Shown here: positions 1-5,515 of the stretch, piece by piece
How positions within the stretch are numbered: the stretch's first letter is position 1
Layout: every line of letters begins with the position of its first letter
Source: Actinomycetota bacterium
GTDB lineage: Bacteria; Actinomycetota; UBA4738; HRBIN12
NCBI GenBank assembly: GCA_005883885.1
Contig: VAYF01000016.1
Location: 1-5,515, forward strand
DNA length: 5,515 nt
Direction of reading: 5' to 3'
Translations under genes and position numbers: made by a program
Notes under the pieces: generated by a model
What the model was told of the DNA's origin: nothing
Databases searched by the model: none
The model's input: only the letters and a program-made list of their open reading frames with translations

Positions 1-1540
1 CGGTCGCAGGCGTCCCGCCCATCAGCGCCCGGTCGAGCGCCTGCAGCGAGGGCGCTTCCTCCTCGTACGCACGGACGTAGTCGCCGACCGGGACCCCCGC
101 CATGCCGGCGGTCCACAGATCCGGGTAGCGGCCGAGCTCCATCAGCGTGATGTATCCACCCCACGACCAGCCCGCGATCACCGTCCGGGACGCGTCGACG
201 TCCGGTCGACCGAGGAGGTCCCGCAGTCCTGCCGTGACATCGTCCACGTCGGTGAACCCCACGTCGCCCGTGAGCGCGTCGCTCCACGATCGCCCGTATC
301 CGCTGGAGCCCCGGTAGTTGGGCATCGCGACCAGGAAGCCCGCGTCCACGTACGCCTGGACCTCGGGGAAGTACGCGTCCTCGTACAGCCAGTGCGGTCC
401 GCCGTGCACGAACACCATGACCGGATGCGGACCGTCGCCATCGGGCTCGACGATCCAGCCGTGCACCTGCTGTTGCTGGTCGTTCGCGTAGCGCCAATCG
501 AGGAACGGCCGGCCGGCCGGCGCCGCCTCGCCGCGGACCCCGATCGGCTCGTCGCCGCGGTCGTCCAGGATCCGGGCTCGGTGGACGCCGTCGGTGTGCC
601 GGTACCAGACCGAGCCGTCGGGACGGACGCGCGCGTCGGTGATGGAGCCGGGAGGCGTCTCGATCCGGGAGGCCGAAGCCGGGGTGATGTCGTAGCGGAA
701 GAGCTCGTGGCGACCGTCGTACCCGTGGCGGAGCAGCAGCGCCGACGCGTCCGGCCACCAATCCACGGCGGTCACGTCCCCGGGAAGCGAGCTGTCGAGG
801 TTCGACCACGCCCCGGTCGCGAGGTCCCAGATCGCCGCGCGCTCACGGTCCTCCTCGTCGTGGACCACCGCGAGGCGCCGATCCCCCTCGATCGGCGACC
901 ATGCGGTCGCGAGCACGCTCGACGAGCCATCCCCCCGCTCCCCGAGCATGCTGCCCGTCCTGGGGTCGACGATCCGGAGCGAGGGATGCAGCACGTCGCC
1001 GTGCTCCGCGTGCTGCAGCGCGAGCAACGTACCGTCCGTCGAGAGACCGGCGCGGTCACCGGCGTCCTCCCAGTTGCCGGCGATCCCGATCCATTCGGTG
1101 CTCCGGGCGATCTCCTTCGCCGGACCACCATCGATCGATACGAAGACCGCGAAGCCGCCGTCGCGATCTGCGATCGCGACGGCGGCGATCCCCGAGCCGA
1201 GCGCCACCCCGTCGTTCCATCCGACCGGCAGGCCTTCGAAGAGCGGCTCGGAGCCGCCCCCTTCGAAGCCCTGCCTCAACCACCGCCCGGTCTCATCACC
1301 GGTGTCTTCCTGCCAGAACAGGACCTCATCGCCGTCGAGGCTCGCGTAGCCCTGGGTCACGCCGACGGGGTGGTCGGAGATCTTCCTGCGCTCGCCCGTC
1401 CCGACGTTCCAGCTGTGGACCTGCCATACGCCGAACTCGTTCGATGCGAAGACGGCCCGGTCGGGGGCGTTCCTGGACCAGCGCGGGAGGGTCATCTTCG
1501 GAGCGCGGAACCGGCGCTCCCACAGCGGCATGTCGGACAT
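1..1540 (-). CDS. S9-family prolyl oligopeptidase / acylaminoacyl-peptidase-like serine peptidase (3' end outside window)
   Basis: Predicted serine peptidase of the prolyl oligopeptidase family (S9, probably the acylaminoacyl/dipeptidyl aminopeptidase branch), which cleaves short peptides. No signal peptide is visible, so it is probably cytoplasmic. I translated 513 codons on the minus strand without a stop. Residues 1-350 or so show repeated beta-strand, Trp/Asp-rich segments typical of the N-terminal propeller that gates the active site. The alpha/beta-hydrolase domain follows: HGGPH at 379-383 (oxyanion region), a PNYRGSSGYG segment, and the nucleophile elbow GWSWGG with predicted catalytic Ser459. 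The Asp and His of the triad should lie in the missing C-terminus; the family is usually 600-700 residues. The ATG at 1540 is chosen because an in-frame TAG lies at 1550-1552. A second ATG at 1531 is possible, and neither has a clear Shine-Dalgarno. It lies 65 bases downstream of the secreted-protein gene on the same strand, so co-transcription is plausible. The family is confident; the substrate is unknown. Confidence 0.93.
   Translation of the reverse strand, partial: MSDMPLWERRFRAPKMTLPRWSRNAPDRAVFASNEFGVWQVHSWNVGTGERRKISDHPVGVTQGYASLDGDEVLFWQEDTGDETGRWLRQGFEGGGSEPLFEGLPVGWNDGVALGSGIAAVAIADRDGGFAVFVSIDGGPAKEIARSTEWIGIAGNWEDAGDRAGLSTDGTLLALQHAEHGDVLHPSLRIVDPRTGSMLGERGDGSSSVLATAWSPIEGDRRLAVVHDEEDRERAAIWDLATGAWSNLDSSLPGDVTAVDWWPDASALLLRHGYDGRHELFRYDITPASASRIETPPGSITDARVRPDGSVWYRHTDGVHRARILDDRGDEPIGVRGEAAPAGRPFLDWRYANDQQQQVHGWIVEPDGDGPHPVMVFVHGGPHWLYEDAYFPEVQAYVDAGFLVAMPNYRGSSGYGRSWSDALTGDVGFTDVDDVTAGLRDLLGRPDVDASRTVIAGWSWGGYITLMELGRYPDLWTAGMAGVPVGDYVRAYEEEAPSLQALDRALMGGTPAT
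1154..1186. repeat. Perfect 15-bp inverted repeat with 3-base loop inside the S9 peptidase gene
   Basis: The left arm at 1154-1168 (GCCGCCGTCGCGATC) and the right arm at 1172-1186 (GATCGCGACGGCGGC) are exact reverse complements separated by TGC. Twelve of the 15 pairs are G-C. It lies in the propeller-coding part of the peptidase gene and encodes roughly AAVAIADRDGG, which reads as normal protein, so the reading frame is kept. It would give a very stable hairpin in mRNA or single-stranded DNA. No T-run follows it on either strand, so it is not an ordinary intrinsic terminator. Confidence 0.85.
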
Positions 1541-1587
1541 CGGGACAGGCTACCCGGAACGGTCCGACGCACCGGTAGTGAGCCGTA

Positions 1588-1607
1588 GGAGCCGCTCGGA
1601 GCCGCTC
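1588..1607. repeat. 10-bp tandem repeat, two exact copies, at the 3' end of the secreted-protein gene
   Basis: GGAGCCGCTC occurs at 1588-1597 and again at 1598-1607. A degraded third copy (GTGAGCCGTA) immediately precedes them at 1578-1587. The repeat runs from the 65-base gap into the stop codon (complement of 1606-1608) of the small secreted protein. It probably arose by slippage. It contains partly self-complementary GAGC/GCTC units but does not form a clean terminator hairpin. Confidence 0.75.
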
Positions 1608-2136
1608 AGGATCCGGTGCTGGTACCGCCGCTCGATGGGCCGTGGTTGCCGGAGTTGCCGTGCACGCCCGCGTTCCCATGAACGTTGGCCGCCTTCGCGG
1701 CCTCATGCGCCTGGTGGCGCTGCCAGTTCAGGACGAGGTGCCCGAGCGCGTTCACGAGACCGGGCGCCTGCAGGTTCTTCTCGCAGTTCGCCTCGACCGT
1801 GTTGATCGCATGGGCGAGACCCGTCGCGTCCTGGACGGCCGGGAGCTGACCCTGCACGGCTGCGAGCTGCCCCTGACAGTCCGCCGCTGTGTGGACGGGG
1901 GCTGCGCTGCTGCTACCGCCGGCGTCCGGAGCGTTGCTCTGCTGATCCTGCCCGGGTGCCACGGGGGCCTGCGACGGGTCGGAGGATGGGGACGTCTGAG
2001 ACGAGGCATCGATCGTGTTGCCGCCGGGATGGGCGACGGCGACGCCCCCGAGGAACCCAGCGATCAGCACGCACAGGAGCATGCCACCGACCGGGCCTTT
2101 GAGGACTCGCGGCAGGGTGCGACGTGGACTAGTCAT
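1606..2136 (-). CDS. Small secreted Ser/Pro/Gln- and His/Gly/Asn-rich protein of unknown function
   Basis: I do not recognise a named family. The 176-residue product has a basic N-terminus (Arg5, Arg6, Arg10, Lys13), a hydrophobic stretch at about 19-34, and a likely signal-peptidase I site AVA|HP after residue 35, so it is probably exported. There is no lipobox. Residues 40-80 form a low-complexity Ser/Pro/Gln/Ala linker. Residues 84-150 look helical: two tandem heptads GQLAAVQ and GQLPAVQ (89-102), then a segment ending NWQRHQAHEAAKAA. Cys87 and Cys118 bracket this region and could form a disulfide. The tail (151-176) is Gly/Asn/Ser-rich with three HGN or NHG units, suggesting a flexible or weak metal-binding end. 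The ATG at 2136 puts the signal peptide in place; a GGAGAAGG element at 2150-2157 lies 13 bases upstream, rather far for a Shine-Dalgarno. The gene starts 33 bases after the molybdenum hydroxylase stop on the same strand. A real gene is likely; its function is unknown. Confidence 0.82.
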   Translation of the reverse strand: MTSPRRTLPRVLKGPVGGMLLCVLIAGFLGGVAVAHPGGNTIDASSQTSPSSDPSQAPVAPGQDQQSNAPDAGGSSSAAPVHTAADCQGQLAAVQGQLPAVQDATGLAHAINTVEANCEKNLQAPGLVNALGHLVLNWQRHQAHEAAKAANVHGNAGVHGNSGNHGPSSGGTSTGS

Positions 2137-2169
2137 GGAAGAGATATCGCCTTCTCCGTGCCCCTGAGC

Positions 2170-4527
2170 TTATGAGCCTCTTGGCTCGTTCGCGACCATC
2201 GTTCGGCCTAGCTCGCCGCGCGACCCGAGGTCGGCGGACCCCGTGATCGCGGCCCGCACCCGCTCGGGCGAGCAGGGGAGGTCCACGTGTCGAACACCCA
2301 GATGAGAGAGGGCATCCACGACCGCGTTCTGCACGGCGGGGGTCGACCCGATCGAGCCCGACTCCCCGATCCCCTTGGCGCCGAGGGGATTCACGTGGGT
2401 GGGGGTTTCGGTGTTGGCGGTCTCGAGGGTCGGCAGGTCCGCCGGGCTCGGCATCAGATACGTCGCCAACGTGCCGGTGACAGGGTTCCCCACGTCGTCG
2501 AACACGACCTCCTCGAAGAGCGCCTGGGCGATGCCCTGCGCGATCCCCCCGTGCTGCTGACCCCGCACGAGCGCCGGGTTCAGGATCCGGCCGCAGTCAT
2601 CGACGGCCACGTGTCGGATCAGGTCGACCGATCCGGTCTCCTGATCCACCTCGACCACCGCGACATGGGCGCCGAAGGGGAACGTCGAGCCCGGCTCGCG
2701 GTAGACCCCCTTCGCCGACAGCGCGGACCCGCTGCCCTTCGCGGCCGCCGCTAGCTCGGCCCACGAGATCGCGCGGTCCGGCGCGCCCGCGACACGGAAC
2801 CCTCCCTCGCGCGGCCCCTCGAGGTCCGCGGCATCCACCTCGAGCTTCTCGGCGGCGAGCATCCTCGCCACGTCCGCCACCTCGCCGGCCCTCGCCGCGA
2901 CCGATGAGCCGCCCGCCTGGAGCGATCGCGACCCCCACGTGCCCTCGCCACGTTCCACCAGCGCCGTATCCGAATGGATCACGCGCACGTCCTCGATCGC
3001 GACGCCGAGCACGCCCGCCGCGAGCTGCGCGAACGCGGTCTCGTGCCCCTGGCCGTGCGACGACGTTCCCGCGTAGACGGTCACCCGGCCGTCGTCCTCG
3101 ATATCCACCCGGGCGAACTCCTTCGACGAGAACGACGTTATCTCCACGTAGGTGGACACGCCGATCCCCAAGAGGGAGGGGTCTCCGCGCTCGCGGCGGG
3201 CTGCCTGTTCCTTCCGGAGATCCTCGTAGCCGGACATCTCGAGGACACGATCGAGCGGCGCCACGTAATCCCCGGAGTCGTACGTCGTCCCGGTCGCCGT
3301 CGTGAAGGGAAAGGCATCCGCCGGGATCAGGTTCTTCCGGCGCAGATCGACCGGGTCGATCGCCAGTTCCTTGGCGAGCATGTCCATCGCTCGCTCGACG
3401 CACGCAGCCGCCTCCGGCCGCCCTGCCCCCCGGTAGGCCCCGACCGGTGTGGCGTTCGTCACGACCGACCGCCCGCGATATGCGATCCTCGGGATGCGAT
3501 AGATCCCCGCGAGCATCTCGCCGGTCGTGGCGGGCAGGAAGGCCCCGAGCGGGTACGCGCCCATGTCGGCGACGATGTCCACGCGCATGCCGACGACGGT
3601 GCCGTCGCGACGGGCCCCCATCTGGACGTGCTGCACCTGTGCCCGGCCGTGCCAGAGGCCCACCATCGACTCGCTCCGTGTTTCGAACCATCGGACCGGG
3701 CGCCCCAGCAGCTTCGCCGCCTTCGCGACCACCAGATACTCCGGGTAGACGGGGATCTTCGCGCCGAAGCCCCCACCCACGTCCGGAGCGATCGCGTGGA
3801 CCTGCCGTCGATCGACACCGAGCAGCTCGGCCAGGTCGTTGCGGACGTCGAACGGCACCTGGGTCGATACCCAGACGGTGTAGCCGTCCTCGTCGGGAAC
3901 GACGGCGATCCCGTCGGCCTCCATCGGGACCGGGGCGAGGCGCTGGTTCACGAAGCGCCCTTCGACCACGACTTCCGCACCCTCGAGTACGTCTCGTTCC
4001 CAATCGTGCTCGAACCGATGGGCGACGTTCGTACCGATGGCCGGGAACAGCAGCGGAGCACCGTCCTCCGCGGCCCGCTCGACATCGGTCACGGCGTCGA
4101 GCGGATCGGCCGATGCTCCGATCAGCTCGGCGGCATCTTGCGCCTGTCCCGAGGTCTCCGCGATGACGACCGCGAAGGGTTCCCCGACGAACCGCAACCG
4201 GTCGCGAGCGAGTGCCTCCCGATCGAACGGCTGGTCCAGCTGCCCGCCTGGAGCCTCCACGTTGCCGGACGGCGGCTGCGCGGGAAGCTCCAGGTCGTCC
4301 GCCGTGTACACGGCCACCACCCCCGGCATGGACCGAGCCTCATCCAGACCCTCCACCCCCGAGAGCTCCGCATGGGGGAAGATGGAGCGGACGAAGACCG
4401 CCCGCAACGATCCCTCGATCGGGATGTTCTCGAGGTACCTGCCTTCCCCGCGCAGGAACCGTGGGTCTTCGGTGCGGAGCGCCGGGATGCCGAACGTCGA
4501 GGGAGGGACAGCGGTCACGTCGGACAT
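2170..4527 (-). CDS. Xanthine dehydrogenase family molybdopterin-binding subunit (form II CoxL-like, aerobic-type carbon-monoxide dehydrogenase large subunit homolog)
   Basis: Large catalytic subunit of a molybdenum hydroxylase, which binds the molybdopterin cofactor and hydroxylates a substrate with water, passing electrons to 2Fe-2S and FAD subunits. At 785 residues it has normal full length for CoxL-type subunits. The N-terminal a/b-hammerhead domain (about 20-150) contains GEGRYLENI and RFVGEPFAVV. The Moco domains follow, with VSTQ (Gln223), GGGFGAK (251-257), AYRGAGR (364-370), SHGQGHET (490-497) and GIGES with Glu722, the expected catalytic base. By family knowledge, AYRGAGR is the form II loop; genuine CO-oxidising form I enzymes carry AYxCSFR with the Cys that binds copper. 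CO oxidation is therefore not supported, and a nicotinate-, aldehyde- or purine-like substrate is as likely. There is no signal peptide, so it is cytoplasmic. The ATG at 4527 starts directly before the conserved N-terminus; no good Shine-Dalgarno precedes it. Unusually, neither CoxM- nor CoxS-type genes flank it. Confidence 0.95.
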   Translation of the reverse strand: MSDVTAVPPSTFGIPALRTEDPRFLRGEGRYLENIPIEGSLRAVFVRSIFPHAELSGVEGLDEARSMPGVVAVYTADDLELPAQPPSGNVEAPGGQLDQPFDREALARDRLRFVGEPFAVVIAETSGQAQDAAELIGASADPLDAVTDVERAAEDGAPLLFPAIGTNVAHRFEHDWERDVLEGAEVVVEGRFVNQRLAPVPMEADGIAVVPDEDGYTVWVSTQVPFDVRNDLAELLGVDRRQVHAIAPDVGGGFGAKIPVYPEYLVVAKAAKLLGRPVRWFETRSESMVGLWHGRAQVQHVQMGARRDGTVVGMRVDIVADMGAYPLGAFLPATTGEMLAGIYRIPRIAYRGRSVVTNATPVGAYRGAGRPEAAACVERAMDMLAKELAIDPVDLRRKNLIPADAFPFTTATGTTYDSGDYVAPLDRVLEMSGYEDLRKEQAARRERGDPSLLGIGVSTYVEITSFSSKEFARVDIEDDGRVTVYAGTSSHGQGHETAFAQLAAGVLGVAIEDVRVIHSDTALVERGEGTWGSRSLQAGGSSVAARAGEVADVARMLAAEKLEVDAADLEGPREGGFRVAGAPDRAISWAELAAAAKGSGSALSAKGVYREPGSTFPFGAHVAVVEVDQETGSVDLIRHVAVDDCGRILNPALVRGQQHGGIAQGIAQALFEEVVFDDVGNPVTGTLATYLMPSPADLPTLETANTETPTHVNPLGAKGIGESGSIGSTPAVQNAVVDALSHLGVRHVDLPCSPERVRAAITGSADLGSRGELGRTMVANEPRGS
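2174..2187 (-). other. Small hairpin at the 3' end of the molybdenum hydroxylase gene
   Basis: GAGCC at 2174-2178 and GGCTC at 2183-2187 form a perfect 5-bp stem with a 4-base loop. It covers the last codons of the molybdenum hydroxylase, immediately before its TAA stop. No T-run follows on the minus strand, so a terminator is doubtful. It could slow ribosomes or partly attenuate transcription before the next gene 33 bases on, or be chance. Confidence 0.3.
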
Positions 4528-4554
4528 GGTCCCATAGCAGGAGGGAATGGAAGG
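4528..4554. promoter_or_regulatory. 27-base divergent intergenic region between the molybdenum hydroxylase and PQQ-dehydrogenase genes
   Basis: The two start codons face away from each other with only 27 bases between them. This is too short for two complete, separate promoters, so -35/-10 elements and any operator for each gene should overlap the first codons of the other. I see no convincing consensus promoter. On the minus strand the sequence before the hydroxylase ATG lacks a Shine-Dalgarno, which would be consistent with a leaderless or very short-leader transcript. Confidence 0.4.
4539..4545 (+). promoter_or_regulatory. Strong Shine-Dalgarno for the GSDH-like gene
   Basis: AGGAGGG lies 9 bases before the ATG at 4555 and 15 bases before the alternative in-frame ATG at 4561. 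The spacing favours 4555 as the start. An intermediate ATG at 4547 is out of frame and meets a stop after five codons. Confidence 0.75.
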
Positions 4555-5515
4555 ATGCGAATGATCCGTCTGCTCATCGCCGCAACGTGTCTGGTCCTAC
4601 TGTCGCCGGGGGTCGGCTCGGCGCACCTCCAAGATCAGGCGGCGACACCGTCCAGCGCCACGGCGGTCAAGGTCGTCCCCGTGAGGACCGGTCTCAACGG
4701 GCCCTCCGGGTTCACGTTCTCCCCTGGCGGCAACATCTGGTACCTGGAACGAGGCACGGGTGAGGTTCGGATCATCAACCGGAAGACCGGGACCGATCAC
4801 CTGTTCTTCACGATCGGCGGCGTGGACGGCACCGGTGAGCGCGGAGCGCTCGGGATCGCGCTCGACCCCTCGTTCCCCAGCAAACCGTTCGTCTACGTCT
4901 ACGTCACGAGGACATGGCGCGGGGCGCTCCGTAACCAACTCGTGCGCATCAAGCAGAGCGGCGCCCACGGGATCGGGTTCCGCGTGCTCGTGAGCACACC
5001 CGCGAGCTCAGACCCGTACCACAACGGTGGCCGGATCCTCTTCGGTCCCGATCACAAGCTCTACGTGATGATCGGCGAGGGGCACCACCCTGCCAACTCG
5101 CAGGACCTGACGGCGAACCTCCGCGGCAAGATCCTGCGCCTCGACCGGGATGGGACGGCGGCAGCGGGCAACCCGCACGGACGGATCTGGTCGTTCGGGC
5201 ATCGCAACTCGTTCGGGTTCACGTTCGACCCGAGGACCGGCCGGCTCTGGGAAACCGAGAACGGACCCGCGTGCAACGACGAGATCAATCTCATCATCAA
5301 GGGGGGGAACTACGGCTGGGGTCCCAACGAGTTCTGCGGCGGCACGGCGCCACAGGACACCAACAACAGCGGTCCCAAACCACGGCACCTTCCGAAGACG
5401 TACTTCGCCGGTACGATCGGGATCACGGGTGCGGCGTTCTGCATCTCGTGCGGATTGGGTACCGGCATCAGCGGGGACCTCGTGTTCGGCGACGTGAACA
5501 CCAGCTCGATCCGAG
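4555..5515 (+). CDS. Secreted PQQ-dependent sugar dehydrogenase, glucose/sorbosone dehydrogenase family (3' end outside window)
   Basis: Predicted exported six-bladed beta-propeller quinoprotein of the GSDH family (soluble glucose dehydrogenase / aldose sugar dehydrogenase type), which oxidises sugars or related alcohols with PQQ outside the cytoplasm. The 320 visible codons begin with a signal peptide: MRMIRLL, a hydrophobic core to about residue 18, and a likely cut near GSA|H at 22-23. Family hallmarks follow in order: GLNGPSGFTF, ERGALGIALDP, HNGGRILFGPDHKLYVMIGEG (His156 matches the catalytic base of soluble glucose dehydrogenase, His144), GKILRLDRDG, SFGHRNSFGFTFDP (Arg217 matches a PQQ-contacting Arg), and a Glu-Asn-Gly-Pro then NDEINLI segment at 235-246 (calcium/PQQ loop), then GGNYGWGPN. 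Cys240, Cys261, Cys296 and Cys299 are present, the last two as CISC. The final blade is missing. The start at 4555 is set by a strong ribosome binding site. It is divergent from the molybdenum hydroxylase. The exact substrate is unknown, and some relatives may not use PQQ. Confidence 0.9.
   Translation, partial: MRMIRLLIAATCLVLLSPGVGSAHLQDQAATPSSATAVKVVPVRTGLNGPSGFTFSPGGNIWYLERGTGEVRIINRKTGTDHLFFTIGGVDGTGERGALGIALDPSFPSKPFVYVYVTRTWRGALRNQLVRIKQSGAHGIGFRVLVSTPASSDPYHNGGRILFGPDHKLYVMIGEGHHPANSQDLTANLRGKILRLDRDGTAAAGNPHGRIWSFGHRNSFGFTFDPRTGRLWETENGPACNDEINLIIKGGNYGWGPNEFCGGTAPQDTNNSGPKPRHLPKTYFAGTIGITGAAFCISCGLGTGISGDLVFGDVNTSSIR

Noticed and set aside
1..30. Frameshift or true gene end for the S9 peptidase at the left edge
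   Set aside because: The frame is still open at base 1 and the protein is about 100 or more residues short of the family length, so this is a window edge, not a broken gene.
392..1588. Long plus-strand open frame (398 codons) opposite the S9 peptidase gene
   Set aside because: Its product is a low-complexity Arg/Pro/Val/Asp-rich string with no recognisable domain, while the minus strand encodes a clear S9 peptidase with HGGP and GWSWGG motifs. This is a typical antisense shadow in high-G+C DNA.
1606..2136. Twin-arginine signal for the small secreted protein (Arg5-Arg6 followed by Thr-Leu-Pro)
   Set aside because: The residues resemble a Tat motif only loosely and lie about 12 residues before the hydrophobic core. 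An ordinary Sec signal peptide is the simpler reading.
1642..2175. Plus-strand 177-codon open frame opposite the small secreted protein
   Set aside because: The minus strand offers a coherent signal peptide, linker and helical core with normal composition, plus close same-strand spacing to both neighbours. The plus-strand product shows no signal peptide or domain. Some doubt remains because neither product matches a family I know.
2597..4003. 468-codon minus-strand open frame overlapping the molybdenum hydroxylase gene in another frame
   Set aside because: The Arg/Gly-rich translation has no family motif, and the true frame carries all molybdenum hydroxylase signatures without interruption.
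4411..4427. ATCCC / GGGAT short dyad in the 5' part of the hydroxylase gene, considered as an operator for the divergent promoter
   Set aside because: Only five base pairs, about 130 bases from the dehydrogenase start and inside conserved coding sequence. There is no second copy to suggest a regulator site.
4837..4851. GAGCGC / GCGCTC inverted repeat with a 3-base loop within the GSDH-like gene
   Set aside because: A 6-bp stem of this composition is expected by chance in such G+C-rich coding DNA, and it has no positional significance.

Overview
The window is high-G+C DNA (about two-thirds G+C by eye) and is nearly all coding. Third codon positions are strongly G/C-biased, and long spurious reading frames lie opposite the real genes. 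The gene set is a form II CoxL-type molybdenum hydroxylase, an S9 prolyl-oligopeptidase, a small secreted Ser/Pro/Gln/His-rich protein and a secreted GSDH-type PQQ dehydrogenase. This fits an actinobacterium-like organism, probably an uncultured soil or freshwater lineage. That assignment is an inference; there is no rRNA or other taxonomic marker in the window.

Layout. Positions 1-1540 (minus strand) hold most of an S9-family serine peptidase: beta-propeller, oxyanion HGGP motif and GWSWGG nucleophile elbow. Its C-terminus, with the expected catalytic Asp and His, runs off the left edge. Positions 1606-2136 (minus) encode a 176-residue exported protein of unknown function with a disordered linker, a short helical core with two cysteines and an HGN-rich tail. 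Positions 2170-4527 (minus) encode a full-length 785-residue molybdopterin-binding large subunit of the xanthine dehydrogenase/CO dehydrogenase superfamily. Its active-site loop is AYRGAGR, the form II signature. Positions 4555-5515 (plus) hold the first 320 codons of a secreted glucose/sorbosone-dehydrogenase-like beta-propeller enzyme, cut by the right edge.

Organisation. The three minus-strand genes follow each other with gaps of 33 and 65 bases and could form one transcript in the order molybdenum hydroxylase, secreted protein, S9 peptidase. The dehydrogenase diverges from the molybdenum hydroxylase with only 27 bases between start codons, so promoter elements for each probably lie inside the other's 5' coding region. 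No gene-free stretch exceeds 65 bases. No tRNA, rRNA, CRISPR array, insertion sequence or riboswitch was seen.

What stands out. The molybdenum hydroxylase large subunit has no FAD (CoxM) or 2Fe-2S (CoxS) partner on either side. A perfect 15-bp inverted repeat with a 3-base loop sits inside the peptidase gene. The small secreted protein is unassigned. I see no convincing evidence of a wholly new multi-gene system; the peculiarities are listed as separate findings.
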